Assembly (NCBI GenBank): GCA_964507325.1
Contig: CAZDQL010000005.1
Span: 55,013-119,012, forward strand
Direction of reading: 5' to 3'
DNA length: 64,000 nt
DNA from: CAZDQL01 sp964507325
GTDB taxonomy: Bacteria; Planctomycetota; UBA1135; GCA-002686595
Position 1 is the stretch's first letter. Every line of letters starts with the position of its first letter. The notes under the pieces are model-generated. The model was not told where the DNA came from, did not search any database, and worked only from the letters and a program-made list of their open reading frames with translations. A program made the position numbers and the translations under genes. Shown here one piece after another: positions 17,786-26,635 of the stretch.

Positions 17786-18971
17786 CGAGCGGCACCACGG
17801 GACCGCCCAGGAGCCGCTCCAGGATCCCGCTCTCGACGCTCACCCGGTAGAGCTCCTCCGCCACCATGCGGTGCTGGCGGACCGAGGGGTGTCCGTTGCG
17901 CCGGCTGACGACCAGGTCCGAGGCGCGGTAGGTCGCGACCGAAAAGGGCAACCCGGTCTCCGCCTCCACCGCGGCATCCAGCTGGGGCTGCATGTCGAGG
18001 CAGTGGAAGCCGCGCGCACGGCAATCGTCGAGCATCTGGGTCGCGCGATTGTCCTCGGCGGGTGGCTCGGCGTAGGTGATCGTGGCCAGGGCGATCACGG
18101 GCAGGTCGCGCTCGTGGGAGAGGGTGCGCAGTCGATCGAGGGCGCCGAGGAAGGCCTGGCGCCCGTACAGCCCGGCGTAGCGCGGGGGGGCCAGGCGCTG
18201 CGGGTCCTCCCCGCGCCTCTTCCTCCAGCGTCCGAGGTGGGCCAGGCCGCGCGTCACCGCGACGGGACCGCCCGTCGCTTCCCTCCAGCGGTCGCGTACG
18301 AACTCGATCAGGAAGGAGCGGGACGGGTCCAGTGGATCCTCCTCGGCGCGCACGTAGATGGGAGGCGCGTAGTCGTTGCCGCACACCCCGAGGACCACCA
18401 GATCGGGGTCGAGCCGCAGGGCCTTCTCCCGCAGGGTTTCCACCTCCATCACCGTGTTGTAGCCGGGAGCGGCGGTGTTCACGACGCGCCACTGCACCTC
18501 GGGGTGGCGCTCGCGCAGCAGAGCTCGCAGATGGTCCAGGTAGAACTCCCCGTCCCCCACTCCGTGGCCGAACATGATCGAGTCGCCGATCCCCACGATC
18601 GTGAGCGCCCCATCCCCCCCATCGTCGGGGATCTCCGGGGAGCGGAAGCCGCGGGAGTCGGTCGTCACGGGGCGACCCTTGAAGACGACCGAGTCCAAGC
18701 GGGGACGCAGCTCGTAGGCGATGCGATCGTTCTCCGAGAGCTGGATGATGTCCGCCAGGTTCGCCACGCCTCCCGCGGGAGGGGGCGCCGACGGCCGCGA
18801 GAGACAGGCCTCGAGGGTGCGGCCGTTGTGGAGGTGGGTCCGCCAGCGACAGAGGCCCTCCGCCACCGCGAGCGTCAGCAGCGTGGAGACCCCCAGACAG
18901 ACGAGACGCGGGGCCCAACGTCCGCGACGCTCGCAGGAGCGAGTCCTCGGTGCTGCGATCCTGGGGCCCAT
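17742..18971 (-). CDS. Membrane-anchored SGNH/GDSL hydrolase
   Basis: A 409-residue protein. An N-terminal transmembrane or signal segment (APRLVCLGVSTLLTLAVAEG) is followed by an SGNH esterase domain: block I TIVGIGDSIMFGHGVGD (Ser), block III VLGVCGNDYAPP (Asn) and block V NGHPSVRQHRMVAEEL (His; an Asp two residues before is replaced by Gly, which is unusual). Members remove or transfer acyl groups on polysaccharides and lipids. The ATG at 18971 is chosen because it directly precedes a basic n-region; the frame stays open far upstream without homology. It overlaps the convergent radical SAM gene by 44 bp. Confidence 0.75.
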   Translation of the reverse strand: MGPRIAAPRTRSCERRGRWAPRLVCLGVSTLLTLAVAEGLCRWRTHLHNGRTLEACLSRPSAPPPAGGVANLADIIQLSENDRIAYELRPRLDSVVFKGRPVTTDSRGFRSPEIPDDGGDGALTIVGIGDSIMFGHGVGDGEFYLDHLRALLRERHPEVQWRVVNTAAPGYNTVMEVETLREKALRLDPDLVVLGVCGNDYAPPIYVRAEEDPLDPSRSFLIEFVRDRWREATGGPVAVTRGLAHLGRWRKRRGEDPQRLAPPRYAGLYGRQAFLGALDRLRTLSHERDLPVIALATITYAEPPAEDNRATQMLDDCRARGFHCLDMQPQLDAAVEAETGLPFSVATYRASDLVVSRRNGHPSVRQHRMVAEELYRVSVESGILERLLGGPVVPLATDARALRGSALPE

Positions 18972-19171
18972 CGTGCGTCTCGGTGCGCGGTCTCGTTTTC
19001 GGGCAGGCGTGGTGGGGGCGAGCTCAGGGGCGGAGAGCGGGCGCTCTCGGGGGCCGCCCCCAGCGCCGAAGCTCCGAATGGCCGTCCCTATCGGCGGATT
19101 GCCCGTCCCGGGGTGAACCGGGGGCCCGAATCGGGGCCCCTCCGGCGGCCGGGTGCCTGGTACGGTTCTTG

Positions 19172-19177
19172 TAGACT
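19172..19177 (+). promoter_or_regulatory. -10-like TAGACT box before the sensor kinase
   Basis: TAGACT ends 8 nt before the ATG at 19186. The spacing puts the transcription start at or within a couple of bases of the start codon. An identical TAGACT precedes the gene at 34174 by 11 nt. Confidence 0.45.
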
Positions 19178-19185
19178 CCTCAGTC

Positions 19186-20802
19186 ATGTCTCTCCGCAGC
19201 CGCCTCTTCCTCGCCTTCGGGGGCCTGATCGCCCTCCTCGCGGGGGCCGAATGGGCCCTGGTCTCCGCGCTCACCCGGGAGCTGGAGAGGGAGGTGGGCG
19301 AGGTGGCCTTCGAGGTCGGCTCCGACGTCCTGGGCACGATCTTCGAGGAGGTCGAGGAGAACGAGCCCCCCGCCGGGCTGGTGGTCGCGGGTCGGCGGGG
19401 GCCCGGCCCCGGGCTCCTGCGCTGCTTCTCCCTGCCCAGCGACGCACGCATCGGAGAGGTGCACCGGGCCTTGGGGGCGCTGGCCCTCGGTCGCCTCCGG
19501 CCCCGTTCCGAGCCGGGCCTCCTGCTCGAGTTGAGCGAGGTGGGGCTGTGCGAGAAGCGCCGCGAGGGTGCCTGCGTCGAGTGCATCGAGTTCGAGATCT
19601 TCGAAGACCTGGAGGAGGTGGCCGGCCACGTCCACACGAACGTCCAGTTCCAGCTGCGGCTGTCGCAGGCGGGGTACGCCTCCGCCTCCGACGAGCTGCC
19701 CATCCACCTGGCCTCCGGGGCCGAGGTCGCTTGGATGCCGGTCGGCTCCGACGATCCCCCCGTGGTGGAGGACGAGGGGGATATCCTCTTCGGGGGCCAG
19801 ACCGGCGTGCTCCCCACCAGCTCCGGGCCGCTGGCGGTGCAGATCCCGATCCCGCGCTCCGGCATCGAGGAGGCGCGCAGCCGCTTCCTGCGTCGCCTGC
19901 TGCTCGGCTCGGGGGGGATCTTCGCCCTGGGCCTCCTGCTCGCGGGTTGGCTCTCGCACCGGGTGACGCGCCCCCTGCGCGACCTCGCCAGCGCCGCGCG
20001 CGCCGTGGGTGACGGCGCCCTCGGCACCCACGCCGAGGCCGCGGCCGACCGGGAGGTGGCGGAGACCCTGACCGCCTTCAACCAGATGTCCGATCGGCTG
20101 GCGGAGCTCGACGCCGAGGCGCGCAGCCTGCGCGAGCGCGAGCACCTCTCCGAGATCGGCGAGATGGCGCGCGGCCTGGCCCACGCCATGCGCAACCCCT
20201 TGCACATGCTGGGCTTGGCCGTCGGTGGGCTGGCGGAGCGCGTCGGCGAACAGGGCAACGGCCTGGCGGAATCCGCTCGCGGTCAGATCCAGCGCATCGA
20301 CCAGTCCCTGCGTTCGCTGCTGGCCCTGGCCAGCGGCTCCACGGGTGCCATCGAGACGGTCGCCGTCGACGACCTGGCGCGCGACGTGGCCCTCGAGCTG
20401 CTGCAGGAGAAGGCGCGCGGCGTGCGGGTGGAGGTCCTGGCCCCTGAACCCTGCACCCTGCGCGGAGTGGCCGCGGAGCTGCGGGCGGTGCTGCACGTGC
20501 TGGTGGTCAACGCGGTCGAGGCGAGTCCCGACGGCGAGCGGGTCGAGGTGCGCGTCGCCTGCGACGCAGCGGGGGTCACCATGGAGGTGCTCGATCGCGG
20601 AGACGGTCTGGCGCAGGAGGTGCGCGGGATGCTCTTCACTCCGCACCTGACCACCAAGGTGCAGGGCGCGGGAATGGGGCTCTTCCTGGCCCAACGCATC
20701 GCTGCCAGCCGTTACGGGGGAAGCCTGGCACTCGAGGATCGCGCGCGCGGCGGAACGCGGGCCGTGCTCGCGCTCACCGATCGAAGGGACGGCGGTGGCT
20801 GA
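19186..20802 (+). CDS. Sensor histidine kinase (NtrB-like output)
   Basis: A 538-residue protein. The N-terminal membrane helix is RLFLAFGGLIALLAGAEWAL, followed by a periplasmic sensor region of about 220 residues containing three cysteines (GLCEKRREGACVECIEF). A second helix (GIFALGLLLAGWLSH) leads to a HAMP linker (RPLRDLASAARAVGDGAL). The HisKA phospho-acceptor His is in GLAHAMRNPLHML. The ATPase domain has N (VLVVNAVEASPDG), G1 (VLDRGDGLA) and G2 (GAGMGLFLAQR) boxes. Its stop overlaps the regulator gene by 8 nt, so they form one unit. The signal is unknown; the Cys cluster may sense metal or redox state. Confidence 0.88.
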   Translation: MSLRSRLFLAFGGLIALLAGAEWALVSALTRELEREVGEVAFEVGSDVLGTIFEEVEENEPPAGLVVAGRRGPGPGLLRCFSLPSDARIGEVHRALGALALGRLRPRSEPGLLLELSEVGLCEKRREGACVECIEFEIFEDLEEVAGHVHTNVQFQLRLSQAGYASASDELPIHLASGAEVAWMPVGSDDPPVVEDEGDILFGGQTGVLPTSSGPLAVQIPIPRSGIEEARSRFLRRLLLGSGGIFALGLLLAGWLSHRVTRPLRDLASAARAVGDGALGTHAEAAADREVAETLTAFNQMSDRLAELDAEARSLREREHLSEIGEMARGLAHAMRNPLHMLGLAVGGLAERVGEQGNGLAESARGQIQRIDQSLRSLLALASGSTGAIETVAVDDLARDVALELLQEKARGVRVEVLAPEPCTLRGVAAELRAVLHVLVVNAVEASPDGERVEVRVACDAAGVTMEVLDRGDGLAQEVRGMLFTPHLTTKVQGAGMGLFLAQRIAASRYGGSLALEDRARGGTRAVLALTDRRDGGG

Positions 20803-22159
20803 GGCACGCATCCTGATCGTCGAGGACGAGGCGGAGCAGCGCGCCCTCCTGGGGGAGATCCTGCGCGGAGCGGGCTACGGTGTGAGCGCGGTGGGCAGCG
20901 CCGAAGAAGCCCTGGACAGCTTGGAAGAGAGCCCCGCCGACCTGGTGCTCTCCGACTGGATGCTGCCCGGCATCGACGGCATGCAGCTCTTCGGTCGCGT
21001 CCACGAGCGCTGGCCCGACACCGCCTTCGTGATCGTCACCGCTTACGGCACCATCGCCCGGGCGGTCGAGGCGGTGCAGGTGGGCGCCGACGACTACCTG
21101 GCCAAACCCTTCGAGCGCTCGGCGCTCCTGCTCTCGGTCGAGCGCAGCCTGCGCTCGCGACGGTTGGCGGACGAGAACCGACGCCTCTCGGAGGCCCTCG
21201 GCGCCCGCGACCGGCTGGTCGACCTGATCGGCAGCGCGCCGTCGATGCAACGCCTCTACCGCGAGGTCGAGAAGGTCGCGGGCACCCAGGCCACCGTGCT
21301 GATCGGAGGCGAGAGCGGCACCGGCAAGGAGCTGGCGGCGCGCGCCCTGCACGCCCTCTCCCCCCGCTCCGCCGGCCCCTTCGTGGCGGTCAACTGCGCG
21401 GCGATCCCCGAGGGATTGGTGGAGAGCGAGTTCTTCGGCGCCGAGAAGGGCTCCTACACCGGAGCCGATCGCAAGCGGCTGGGTCGCATGCAGGCGGCGG
21501 ACGGGGGCACCCTCTTCCTGGACGAGGTGGCCGAGCTGCCCCTGGGGCTGCAGCCCAAGCTCCTGCGCGCCCTGCAGGAGCACAGGGTGGTCCCCGTGGG
21601 CGGCCACCAGGAGCTCGCGGTCGACCTACGTCTCATCGCCGCCACCAACCGCGATCTCAAGCGGGAGGTGGACGAGGGGCGCTTCCGGGAGGACCTCTAC
21701 TACCGCCTGGCGGTGGTCCCCCTGTGGGTGCCCGCCCTGCGCGATCGCCGCGAGGACGTGCCGATGCTGGTGGAGCACTTCACTCGAGCCGCGGTGCGCC
21801 GCCACGGCCTCTCGCGCCCGCGCTTCGCCAGCGCCCTCACCCGCCGTCTGCTGGACCACCCCTGGCCGGGGAACGTACGTGAGCTGGCCAACGTGGTGGA
21901 GCGTCTGGTCCTCCTGGCGGAGGAGGGCGAGGCCACCCCCCAGGACCTGCCCCCGGGATTCGAGCCCGTCCCGGAGGGGGGCGGGGGCTTCCGATTGGGC
22001 CCCGAGGGGATCTCCTGGGACCAGCACGAGAAGGAGATCCTGCGCCAGGCCCTGGAGCTGGCCCGCGGCAACCGGACCCGCGCCGCCAAGCTCCTGGGAA
22101 TGCCCTACAAGGCCTTCCTCTACCGGCTGGAGAAATTCGGGCTGAGACAGCCCGTCTGA
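20795..22159 (+). CDS. NtrC-family sigma54-dependent response regulator
   Basis: A 454-residue protein. The receiver domain (residues 1-120) has the acidic pocket (LIVEDEAEQ) and phospho-acceptor Asp in LSDWMLPGIDG. The AAA+ domain has Walker A GGESGTGKELAAR and Walker B GGTLFLDEVAELP. The sigma54-contact loop reads GSYTGA rather than the canonical GAFTGA. Arg fingers lie near NVRELANVVERL. The Fis-type helix-turn-helix is at the end (NRTRAAKLLGMPYKAFLYRL). It would activate sigma54 promoters after phosphorylation by the coupled kinase. The adjacent ornithine-lipid genes are natural target candidates, although no clear -24/-12 element was found. Confidence 0.9.
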   Translation: MAEARILIVEDEAEQRALLGEILRGAGYGVSAVGSAEEALDSLEESPADLVLSDWMLPGIDGMQLFGRVHERWPDTAFVIVTAYGTIARAVEAVQVGADDYLAKPFERSALLLSVERSLRSRRLADENRRLSEALGARDRLVDLIGSAPSMQRLYREVEKVAGTQATVLIGGESGTGKELAARALHALSPRSAGPFVAVNCAAIPEGLVESEFFGAEKGSYTGADRKRLGRMQAADGGTLFLDEVAELPLGLQPKLLRALQEHRVVPVGGHQELAVDLRLIAATNRDLKREVDEGRFREDLYYRLAVVPLWVPALRDRREDVPMLVEHFTRAAVRRHGLSRPRFASALTRRLLDHPWPGNVRELANVVERLVLLAEEGEATPQDLPPGFEPVPEGGGGFRLGPEGISWDQHEKEILRQALELARGNRTRAAKLLGMPYKAFLYRLEKFGLRQPV

Positions 22160-22180
22160 GCCCCTGGATCTCTCCCCATA

Positions 22181-22198
22181 TCGGGAGGCCCCTCCCGA
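22181..22198. promoter_or_regulatory. 18-bp perfect palindrome between regulator and olsB
   Basis: TCGGGAGGCCCCTCCCGA is a perfect palindrome 21 bp after the regulator stop and about 115 bp before the olsB start. It may be a dimeric operator (upstream activator site) or an mRNA hairpin. It has no T-tract on either side, so a classical terminator is unlikely. Confidence 0.4.
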
Positions 22199-22312
22199 AA
22201 TGGGCAGCGCGAGGGGCCGCATCCCCCCTGCTCCGCGGGGCGGGCATCGATTCGTGCCGCGATTTCACGACATCGCACCTGCAGCTTGCCACTGGACCCC
22301 CGGGCCCGGTTA

Positions 22313-23182
22313 ATGGCCCCATCGCTGGGAGTGGGGATCATCCAGGCCGTCCTCGGCCCGCTCCCCGCCCTGCCCCCTCCAGAGCCTCCCTTGGACACCG
22401 CCTCCCCGCCCCCCGACCGCGAGCTCTCCGGGCAGTCCCTGACTCCCACCCACCAGGAGGTCCAGGGGCAGTACCGCCTGCGGTTCGCCCACACCGAGGC
22501 CGACCTGGACGCGGTCTGCCGCCTGCGCTTCCGGGTCTTCAACCTGGAGCTGGGAGAGGGGCTGGAGGAGTCCCACCTCACGGGCCGGGACGAGGACGCC
22601 TTCGATCGCCAGTGCCAGCACGTGATCGTCGAGCACGTGCCCAGCGGGATTGCGGTGGGGACCTACCGCCTGCAGGTGGCGGAGAGCGCCCTGGCGGGAT
22701 CCGGCTTCTACTCGGCGGGGGAGTTCGACCTGAGCACCCTGCCCGACGAGGTCCTGGTGAGCTCGATCGAGCTCGGCCGAGCCTGTGTGGAGAAGGACCA
22801 TCGCACCAAGCGCGTGCTCTACCTCCTGTGGCGCGGCCTGGCCGAGTACGTGGTGCACAACGAGCGCCGCGCCTTCTTCGGCTGCAGCTCGATCACCAGT
22901 CAGGACCCCGCCGAAGGGCTGCGACTCCACCGCCAGCTCGTGGAGGATCGCCGCGTGCACCCCGAGCTGCACGTCGAGCCCCTGCCGGCGCTGCGCTGCG
23001 AGCCGCCGCCGGAGGGGATCGAGGGCCCCGTGGTCGAGATCCCCACCCTCTTCGGCATCTACCTGCGCCACGGGGCGTGGATCCTCGGCCCCCCCGCCCT
23101 CGATCGTCAGTTCGGGACGATCGACTACCTGACCTACCTGGAGGTTCGCCCCGACCACCTTGAGGTGTTCGGGAGGCGGTGA
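22313..23182 (+). CDS. olsB: L-ornithine N-acyltransferase (OlsB-like, GNAT fold)
   Basis: First step of ornithine-lipid synthesis: transfer of a 3-hydroxyacyl group from acyl-ACP to the alpha-amino group of ornithine. The 289-residue protein has the Acetyltransf_5/hemolysin-like signatures of OlsB: YRLRFAHTEADLDAVCRLRF, QCQHVIVEHVPSG, VGTYRLQVAE, SSIELGRACVEKDHR and FFGCSSI. The N-terminal ~50 residues are Pro-rich and variable. The ATG at 22313 is preferred over a TTG nine codons upstream. The stop abuts the next start (tgaATG), and the next gene is an OlsA-like acyltransferase, which strongly supports the assignment. Confidence 0.78.
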   Translation: MAPSLGVGIIQAVLGPLPALPPPEPPLDTASPPPDRELSGQSLTPTHQEVQGQYRLRFAHTEADLDAVCRLRFRVFNLELGEGLEESHLTGRDEDAFDRQCQHVIVEHVPSGIAVGTYRLQVAESALAGSGFYSAGEFDLSTLPDEVLVSSIELGRACVEKDHRTKRVLYLLWRGLAEYVVHNERRAFFGCSSITSQDPAEGLRLHRQLVEDRRVHPELHVEPLPALRCEPPPEGIEGPVVEIPTLFGIYLRHGAWILGPPALDRQFGTIDYLTYLEVRPDHLEVFGRR

Positions 23183-23992
23183 ATGGGGATCCTGCGCGCG
23201 ACCCTGCGGTCGATCGCCCTGGCGGCGCTGACCACTGCGGCCCACTCGACCCTGGTCCTGAACGGCCTCGTGGGATGGCTCTGCGGGGGACCCAGCGCCC
23301 GCCTGCACCGCAACGTGGTCCAGACCTGGGCGCGCCTCTGCTCGGCGCTCTGCGGCCTCGAGGTCGAGTCCTCCGGCCCGGTCCCACAGCCCCCCTTCTT
23401 CCTGGTCAGCAATCACCTCTCGTACCTCGACATCCTCGTCCTGCACCAGCTGGTGGACGGGTTCTTCCTGGCCAAGTCGGAGATCTCCTCCTGGCCCTTC
23501 GCCGGTCGGGTGGCGCGCACCGCGGGGACCCTCTTCATCGATCGCGATCGGCAGCGGGACCTCTCGCGCGTGCTGCCCGAGATCCGGACCGTGCTCGACT
23601 CGGGCCACGGGATCATCGTCTTCCCGGAGGGCACCAGCTCCAAGGGGGAGGAGGTCCTGCCCTTCAAGCCGTCGACCTTCGAGGTGGCGGCACGCTCGCA
23701 GATGCCGGTGCACTGCGTCGCGCTCTCCTACTCGATCCCCGGGGAGGACCCACCGGCCTACCTGACCGCCTGCTGGTGGGGTGACATGCCCTTCTTCAGC
23801 CACCTCCTGAAGCTGCTACGGGTGCCGCGCATCCACAGCCGGGTGGTCTTCCACCCCGAGCCGATCTCCGGCGACGACCGCAAGGAGCTCGCCCAGCGAG
23901 CCGAGGCCACCGTGAGCAGTTGCTTCCACCCCGTAGCGATTCCCAGCGGGGCGGCGCAGGAGGAGTGGCGCGGGGAACGCCGCGCCCAGTGA
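23183..23992 (+). CDS. olsA: 1-acyl-sn-glycerol-3-phosphate/lyso-ornithine-lipid O-acyltransferase (OlsA-like)
   Basis: Second step of ornithine-lipid synthesis: acylation of the 3-hydroxyl of lyso-ornithine lipid; the same fold (PlsC) makes phosphatidic acid. A 269-residue protein. The N-terminal membrane helix (SIALAALTTAAHSTLVLNGL) is followed by the four PlsC blocks: SNHLSYLDILVLHQ (NHx4D, catalytic), GTLFIDRDR, VFPEGTSSKGEEVLPFKPS and MPVHCVALSY. The ATG at 23183 directly follows the olsB stop. OlsA rather than PlsC is inferred from the olsB neighbour; no other glycerolipid gene is present. Confidence 0.75.
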   Translation: MGILRATLRSIALAALTTAAHSTLVLNGLVGWLCGGPSARLHRNVVQTWARLCSALCGLEVESSGPVPQPPFFLVSNHLSYLDILVLHQLVDGFFLAKSEISSWPFAGRVARTAGTLFIDRDRQRDLSRVLPEIRTVLDSGHGIIVFPEGTSSKGEEVLPFKPSTFEVAARSQMPVHCVALSYSIPGEDPPAYLTACWWGDMPFFSHLLKLLRVPRIHSRVVFHPEPISGDDRKELAQRAEATVSSCFHPVAIPSGAAQEEWRGERRAQ

Positions 23993-24005
23993 GAGGCGCC
24001 GACCG

Positions 24006-26600
24006 ATGAGCGCGCGCAGGACCTGGAGCCTGGTGCTCGTCTACCTCCTGCTCTTGGCGGCCTCCCACGTCACGTGGTGGCTGCGTCGCGGGCCGATGCC
24101 CCCGGCTGAAGGGGAGCTCGCGACCCACGTGCCGGTGGTCGCGGGTGGGGAGCCGACCGAGGCGGTCACGCGGCTCGTCTACCGGGACCTGGGCCCGCGC
24201 TCCGCGCCGGTGATCGTCCTCTTGCACGGCAGCCCGGGGGACAAGGAGAACTTCGACGACCTCGCCCGGGAGCTGGCGCGCGCTCACCGCGTCCTGGTCC
24301 CCGACCTGCCCGGCTTCGGGGCCTCCGACGCGGACCTGCCCGAGATCTCAATCCGCTCCCACGGCCTGCAGGTAGGTGCCTGGCTCGAGGAGCTGGAGGT
24401 CGAGCGGGCTCACCTGGTGGGCTTCAGCCTGGGAGGCGGCGCGGCCCTGCACCTGATCGAGCGCGATCCGGAGCGGGTCGCCTCCCTGGCGCTGGTGGCC
24501 TCGATCGGCGTCCAGGAGCTGGAGCTCTTCGGCAACTACGAGCTGAATCACGCCCTGCACGGCTTGCAGCTCGGGGCCTGGCACGTGGCGCGCTGGCTGC
24601 TTCCCCACTTCGGCGCGCTCGACTCCGCGCGCGGCTACGTGCGCAGCTTCTTCGAGAGCGACCAGCGCCCCTTGCGCGCGATGCTGGAACGCCTCGACCT
24701 TCCGCTGCTCGTCGTCCACGGTGCCCACGACTTCCTGGTCTCCCCCGACGCGGCGCGGGAGCACCACCGCCTGGTGCCCCACAGCGAGCTGCTGATGGTC
24801 GAAGACCAGGGGCACTTCCTGCTGTGGCTCTGGACCGAGCCGCTGGCGAGCGCCCTGTCGGAGTTCGTGGCGGCGGTGGAGGCGGGGCGAGCGCCGACGC
24901 GCGCCGACGCCGCCCCCGCGAGGGTCGCGCAGGCGGAGACCCCCTTCGACCCGGCGCAGGTGCCGCCCTTCGGGGGCACGACCCTGCTCTTGGCGATGGT
25001 GCTCTTGGCCCTGGCCACCCTCGTCTCCGAGGACCTGACCTGCTTCAGCGCCGGCCTGCTCGTCACCCAGGGGCGCATCGACTTCGCAGCGGCGGCGGCG
25101 GCGTGCTTCCTGGGGATCTTCGTGGGGGACGTGGCCCTCTACCTCGCCGGGCGCTGGATGGGGCGGCCGGCGCTGGAGCGCGCACCCCTGCGCTGGGTGG
25201 TCTCGGAGGCGGGGGTGGAGCGCGCCCGCGCCTGGTTCCAGCGCCGCGGCGTGGCGGTCATCTTCCTCTCCCGTTTCACCCCCGGCCTGCGCCTGCCGAC
25301 CTACGTGGCGGCCGGGGTCGTCGGCACGCCGCTCGGGGTCTTCGCCCTGTGGTTCAGCCTGGCGGGACTGATCTGGACCCCCGCCCTGGTCGGGCTCGCC
25401 GCCTGGGCGGGGCGCGAGGCCCAGGACAGCCTGGACCTCTTCGGACGCTACGCCCTGCCCGGCGCGCTGCTCTTGATCCTGGCGCTCGTCCTCCTGCAGC
25501 GCCTCCTGGTCCCGCTGCTGACCTGGCGTGGGCGCCGCCGGATGTGGGGTCGTCTGCAACGCATCTGGCGCTGGGAGTTCTGGCCCCCACTGCTCTTCTA
25601 CCCCCCGGTGACGCTCTGGATCGCCTGGCTCGGAGTGCGTCACCGCGGACTGGGGCGGGTGACCGCGGTCAATCCCGCCATCCCCACCGGCGGCTTCATC
25701 GGCGAGTCGAAGGCGCAGATCCTCGCGGGACTCGGCAGCGACGATCCGAGGGTGGCGCGCTGGATCCTCTTGCGCGCGGACCAGTCGCAGGCGCAGCGCC
25801 GAGAGAGCGCCCAGAGCTTCCTCCTAGAGCACCAGCTCGACTACCCCGTGGTCCTCAAGCCGGACGTCGGGCAACGTGGCTCCGGCGTGCGCATCCTCCG
25901 GGACGAGTCCCAGTTGACGGCGGCGCTCGACGAGATGGGCGTCGACTGCCTGCTGCAGGAGTTCGTGCCCGGACCCGAGTTCGGGGTCTTCTACCTGCGG
26001 CGTCCGGGGCGCGCGCGGGGGGAGATCTTCTCGGTCACCGAGAAGATCCTGCCCGCGGTGGAGGGGGATGGACGGCGCACCCTCGAGGAGTTGATCCTGG
26101 CCGATCCGCGCGCGGTGTGCATCGCCGACGCCTACCTGAAGGCGAACGCACCCCTGCTCTACAGCGTGCCGGCCCAAGGGGAGCGCATCACCCTGGTCCA
26201 GCTCGGGACCCACGTACGCGGGGCGATCTTCCTCGACGGCCGGCGGGTGGCGACCGAGGCCCTGCTCGACGCGATCGAGGACCTGTCCCGGGGGTTCGCC
26301 GGCTTCTCCTTCGGCCGCTACGACCTACGCTGCACCGACGAGGCCGCCCTGGCCCGCGGCGAGGGCTTCAAGGTGCTGGAGCTGAACGGCCTGACCTCCG
26401 AGGCCACCAGCCTCTACGATCCCCGACACTCGCTCCTGGCCGCCTACGGGATCCTCTTCCGCCAGTGGTCCGCCGCCTTCGAGATCGCCGACGCCAACAT
26501 CGCCGCGGGCGCACGACCGACGACGGTGGCGGCCGTGGTGCGCGAGTGGCTGCGCTACAGGAAGGCTCGGCGCAGGCACGAGGCGCAGTCCGCGAGCTGA
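24006..26600 (+). CDS. Three-domain fusion: alpha/beta hydrolase - DedA/SNARE-associated membrane domain - ATP-grasp ligase
   Basis: An 864-residue protein. Residues 1-25 form a membrane anchor. Residues 60-290 form an alpha/beta hydrolase with oxyanion HGSPGDK, nucleophile Ser141 in GFSLGGG, Asp242 in HGAHDFLV and His270 in EDQGHFL, so the triad is complete. Residues 325-505 form a DedA/VTT membrane domain with GDVALYLAGRWMGRP and SRFTPGLRLPTYVAAGV. Residues 555-850 form an ATP-grasp module with YPVVLKPDVGQRGSGVRI, LLQEFVPGPEFGV and FKVLELNGLTSEATSLY, resembling amino-acid or peptide ligases. It follows olsB-olsA by 13 nt and probably belongs to the same operon. A role in modifying and flipping an amino lipid is inferred, not shown. 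DedA proteins include known lipid flippases. Confidence 0.8.
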   Translation: MSARRTWSLVLVYLLLLAASHVTWWLRRGPMPPAEGELATHVPVVAGGEPTEAVTRLVYRDLGPRSAPVIVLLHGSPGDKENFDDLARELARAHRVLVPDLPGFGASDADLPEISIRSHGLQVGAWLEELEVERAHLVGFSLGGGAALHLIERDPERVASLALVASIGVQELELFGNYELNHALHGLQLGAWHVARWLLPHFGALDSARGYVRSFFESDQRPLRAMLERLDLPLLVVHGAHDFLVSPDAAREHHRLVPHSELLMVEDQGHFLLWLWTEPLASALSEFVAAVEAGRAPTRADAAPARVAQAETPFDPAQVPPFGGTTLLLAMVLLALATLVSEDLTCFSAGLLVTQGRIDFAAAAAACFLGIFVGDVALYLAGRWMGRPALERAPLRWVVSEAGVERARAWFQRRGVAVIFLSRFTPGLRLPTYVAAGVVGTPLGVFALWFSLAGLIWTPALVGLAAWAGREAQDSLDLFGRYALPGALLLILALVLLQRLLVPLLTWRGRRRMWGRLQRIWRWEFWPPLLFYPPVTLWIAWLGVRHRGLGRVTAVNPAIPTGGFIGESKAQILAGLGSDDPRVARWILLRADQSQAQRRESAQSFLLEHQLDYPVVLKPDVGQRGSGVRILRDESQLTAALDEMGVDCLLQEFVPGPEFGVFYLRRPGRARGEIFSVTEKILPAVEGDGRRTLEELILADPRAVCIADAYLKANAPLLYSVPAQGERITLVQLGTHVRGAIFLDGRRVATEALLDAIEDLSRGFAGFSFGRYDLRCTDEAALARGEGFKVLELNGLTSEATSLYDPRHSLLAAYGILFRQWSAAFEIADANIAAGARPTTVAAVVREWLRYRKARRRHEAQSAS

Positions 26601-26635
26601 GCGCGTCGCTGCGCTCCTGTCACCGCGCTCAGCTC
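26594..26635. terminator. Bidirectional hairpin overlapping two convergent stop codons
   Basis: A 12-bp perfect inverted repeat (GAGCTGAGCGCG at 26594-26605 and its complement at 26624-26635) contains the TGA of the fusion gene and overlaps the stop of the convergent gene. It is a plausible shared terminator without a T-tract. Confidence 0.5.

Noticed and set aside
18972..20258. N-terminal extension of the minus-strand SGNH gene
   Set aside because: The extra sequence is antisense to the sensor kinase and resembles no protein; the ATG at 18971 gives a proper anchor.
22260..22300. Sigma54 promoter before olsB (GCAC then TTGC)
   Set aside because: The distance between the two halves is 2 nt longer than the fixed -24/-12 spacing and the GG of the -24 element is missing.
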